This document shows positions 9,201 to 9,294 of a DNA stretch of 9,294 nucleotides, in pieces (within the stretch, counting starts at the first letter, position 1; every line of letters begins with the position of its first letter). The position numbers and the translations under genes are program-made. The notes beneath the pieces were generated by a model. It did no database searches. It was not told the origin of the DNA and was given only the letters and a program-made list of their open reading frames with translations. This DNA comes from Candidatus Poribacteria bacterium WGA-3G (lineage in GTDB: Bacteria > Poribacteria > WGA-4E > WGA-3G), in the NCBI GenBank assembly GCA_000406005.1, contig ASZN01000062.1, positions 10,973 to 20,266 of the forward strand, given 5' to 3'.

Positions 9201-9294
9201 AGGGTCGGATGTACCGTGAGAGCTGCTTGGGGGTCGGTTTCGCGAGTTGGGCAATAATTTTCTCCGCCGCGTCGGTTTTATTCATAAGTACAAG
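3229..9294 (-). CDS. Giant TPR protein with inserted LamG domain and C-terminal beta-sandwich (gene B), 5' end possibly beyond window
   Basis: The frame runs from the right edge to a TAG at 3229. The first ATG is at 9285 and gives 2018 residues (numbering used here), but the 9 bases above it (CTT GTA CTT) are also in frame and hold no ribosome-binding site. Residues 1-50 have no signal peptide, so the real start may be upstream. Domains in order: TPR helix pairs from about 15 to 1337 (clear units near 348-384 ending DLRPND, and 910-945); LamG/concanavalin A-like jelly roll at about 1350-1575; TPRs again at about 1585-1850; and a galactose-binding/PA14-like beta-sandwich at 1857-2018. A Gly/Ser-rich loop at 1048-1069 interrupts the repeats. 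LamG and this type of C-terminal domain usually bind glycans or proteins outside the cytoplasm, so an exported scaffold that recognises a surface or matrix ligand is inferred. No catalytic residues are seen. Gene A follows on the same strand. Confidence 0.92.
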   Translation of the reverse strand, partial: LVLMNKTDAAEKIIAQLAKPTPKQLSRYIRPYKRLTGDYLRDGHIDEAVALFWTFCERTKPDAANPRRVATLAQATQYYSGYTPLQSSYPSPTVYYNQTRLEHLQWVFRELWLRNQQETLYAKLQAELDVAKGRDRIYPGLALSYCYWWDEKRAEAQTTLSELQAEFPDDLTLKLNTAFASIQTGNHKAALTMLKSLAETEPRNRRQYNELTLALALHTGDTVTVRELVTKLLNSPATAQELYHFSQKLQDAGLTQYAVATAKRAMPLAMGQQSPNFLMELSGHLERLGRGQDAAQLAERALHAANRPDRYGRTLYNWNFRRATHLTSRSKNLRARESELVKAIENNPNSFQAYLKLATFYESGNQIEKASKAFKAALDLRPNDSMTRSRYVQMLQRSGKVSDAVPHYTILLKDNSSALGYSSQDAIDAFFQAGKVDELIALTKDLILPVGQYAGNDFTRKVAQQCLSHNRPEAAVEIFEKIIEVHPDWNYVYEKLADAYTATGDHEKAIRFLQESQDAGKTSYSNTEFILKLAEFHEASGGPEAAIQFLREKLEGSEISDSQAPFILKLAEYYKASGTLSDLITEYELKLAEKPEAAVLLYLLATMKLEADDIEGANAHVNQLLDNALKSASPPWLYSLAERYENIENHDFQLRLLEAAVEKLKSANSWSLSEGYQKLGTAYAKINDKEKAQDAFRKMGTIQLMQERGRGIYNIRDLGTTYIQHEMWDDAEALYTGIINDISTRSYDRERAQERLVQIEKQRSRLETTTQLTEKTQGLNVGVQRAFAKEYMDRGEIRQAMEIYEQIVKAVPEDLESRAQLASLYSQQNLHDSAIDMWKTLLETDPENAKYQDGLISSYQTSGRFGDALELAQQFVDANPEVGVHHARIAKLYKDGDRTDEAIAAYQKATELIPGNAEIYQELAELYLSKDDLTAAEKAFKEAVRYTSQDWDREDIERQLVGIYERQGKLDEMLQKAEAEGTLTPEMQEERAKRYRESGELEKAANAYKKAIDMTTQGYDREDRIATLIAVYVQLDKVDSALELYEGELLGTSGSNVRSTSFGSGISVNFTGDEIREALIRAYREQGKLETLQTVFEDRREKEPENPIVLEVVADIYRNANEHEKAAEAYQIHSQSGSGQKNIRSAYYAVAALHQNQQPELAEAQLKRAETMLSSSNYNRDASFLGALATICWKAKMYAPAIKLVNDAVADAQNSGNTWELEYMYEILGECCLEAKRYEEAYNAYQQLANIARSEYRRQNAERKMDQASKDGNLYEKWIPQRLKQVHENPEDLEARFDLAEAYEFSNKVDEAIVEYQELSERQPDNSQWHKKLGDLYQKQSVHRYETGEVKEGTALILDGNSSYVEIGGTDVLNNITQQATISVWIKPTDFSNRYMPIIFKGDERKSNFSHRSYILYLRENGKIEVASAPNGQGQRSFHTSANTIELNRWYHIAGVINAKRNTMQVFINGVEVGSTDFRGQDSFYKSRKPLRIGWTHEEKSPIQSPFVGFIDEVRIWNVARTGAQMRADMNTELTGNEPGLVAYWKFDEETDGIVADVSPNKNDGRLIGNAKLAPYTRPIFENSRPEQLTQAAVAYETALQLEPNSYELYRSLAQIHKQGEHPLNAEEVYRRALDALLTKSEHEAAIQAILNLYTDNGQEAKHIPLLEALEPKMVNSAILYERLGDAYKIADDAEKAESAYNRWLKIRKKEVNQNNYYWYYHRFAEELLNKGLYPETALEFAKRTTLTQTDSRYILTLGQAYLANEQYEEAFQTLKRGLNDSVSSDRVRQLSSLIAQVGRKAKDKDRFDEMLNELVEATSNNPNTQLTLNLTLAGFYHENDMPEKAEAYIQKTGFIAENAWLTLGPFDNTDGIGYDTAYISEDVTQIDTTTTYKGIDGQIVWQKSVDDTPDGYISLGENIDWGVAYAFATVNSPDEREVQLRFDSDDQGKVWLNGEEVFANTGSHSATIDRYTVPVTLRNGKNSILVKVCEEEEGWGFYLRITDTEGKPFDDLIINAAQDD
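3232..3717 (-). other. C-terminal galactose-binding/PA14-like beta-sandwich of gene B
   Basis: Residues 1857-2018. The segment starts AWLTLGPFDNTDGIGYDT and later has LRFDSDDQGKVWLNGEEVF (Trp1949), then a strand ending in KNSILVKV and WGFYLRITD. The pairing of a WL.LGPFDN opening with D.D...VWLNG..V is familiar from beta-sandwich modules attached to secreted hydrolases and surface proteins in uncultured bacteria. Naming the exact fold family needs a profile search. No hydrolase domain accompanies it here. Confidence 0.65.
4561..5238 (-). other. LamG/concanavalin A-like domain within gene B
   Basis: Residues about 1350-1575 of gene B. It opens with ALILDGNSSYVEIG, a typical first strand pair, followed by ATISVWIKP, WYHIAGVI and MQVFINGVEVG. 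The late motif FVGFIDEVRIWNVAR starts at Phe1504, and LVAYWKFDE (Trp1542) precedes NDGRLIGN. This order is the standard LamG jelly-roll series seen in many secreted bacterial proteins. The family binds carbohydrate or protein ligands, often with calcium. Which ligand applies here cannot be read from the sequence. Confidence 0.88.
7562..7599 (-). repeat. Near-identical TPR unit in gene B, copy 2 of 2
   Basis: This stretch matches 7673-7710 at about 32 of 38 bases. The offset is 111 bases, exactly 37 codons, and in frame. Both encode a helix reading FILKLAEYYKASG here and FILKLAEFHEASG in the other copy. The match at DNA level suggests a fairly recent duplication of one repeat unit, not the usual ancient TPR similarity. 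Confidence 0.65.
7673..7710 (-). repeat. Near-identical TPR unit in gene B, copy 1 of 2
   Basis: This is the upstream partner (in coding direction) of the stretch at 7562-7599. It encodes FILKLAEFHEASG. The unit is 37 residues, three longer than the classic 34-residue TPR, because of a longer inter-repeat turn. Confidence 0.65.

Overview
The window holds two very long tetratricopeptide-repeat (TPR) genes on the minus strand, both cut or possibly cut by the window edges. A 316-base gap between them carries what looks like the broken 5' end of a third, related gene. Everything that can be supported is transcribed from right to left. Base composition looks balanced (about half G+C by eye). There is no tRNA, rRNA, CRISPR array, insertion sequence or phage-type gene.

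Layout in the direction of transcription: (1) 9294-3229, gene B, a protein of at least 2018 residues. It has several dozen TPR helix pairs, a LamG/concanavalin A-like jelly-roll domain set inside one TPR hairpin, more TPRs, and a C-terminal galactose-binding/PA14-like beta-sandwich. Its frame stays open to the right edge, so the true N-terminus may lie outside. (2) 3228-2913, the intergenic gap. It contains a ribosome-binding site, an ATG, and a 52-codon frame recoverable by one base shift at an A7 tract. The restored peptide matches the start of gene A in register. (3) 2912-1, gene A, a secreted TPR protein with a signal peptide and 970 visible residues, running off the left edge.

The combination of giant TPR proteins, signal peptides, and LamG and beta-sandwich carbohydrate-binding-type domains is typical of bacteria with large extracytoplasmic scaffold repertoires. 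The wording of the TPR and LamG segments reminds me most of Candidatus Poribacteria or similar sponge/marine uncultured lineages. This is recognition by memory and not proof.

No enzyme, transporter or regulator is visible, so a pathway cannot be assigned. The best-supported reading is a tandem family of exported repeat scaffolds that has expanded by duplication at three scales: whole genes with their leaders (relic versus gene A), TPR pairs (a 68-residue register in gene B), and a single 37-residue unit (gene B, near 7.6 kb).
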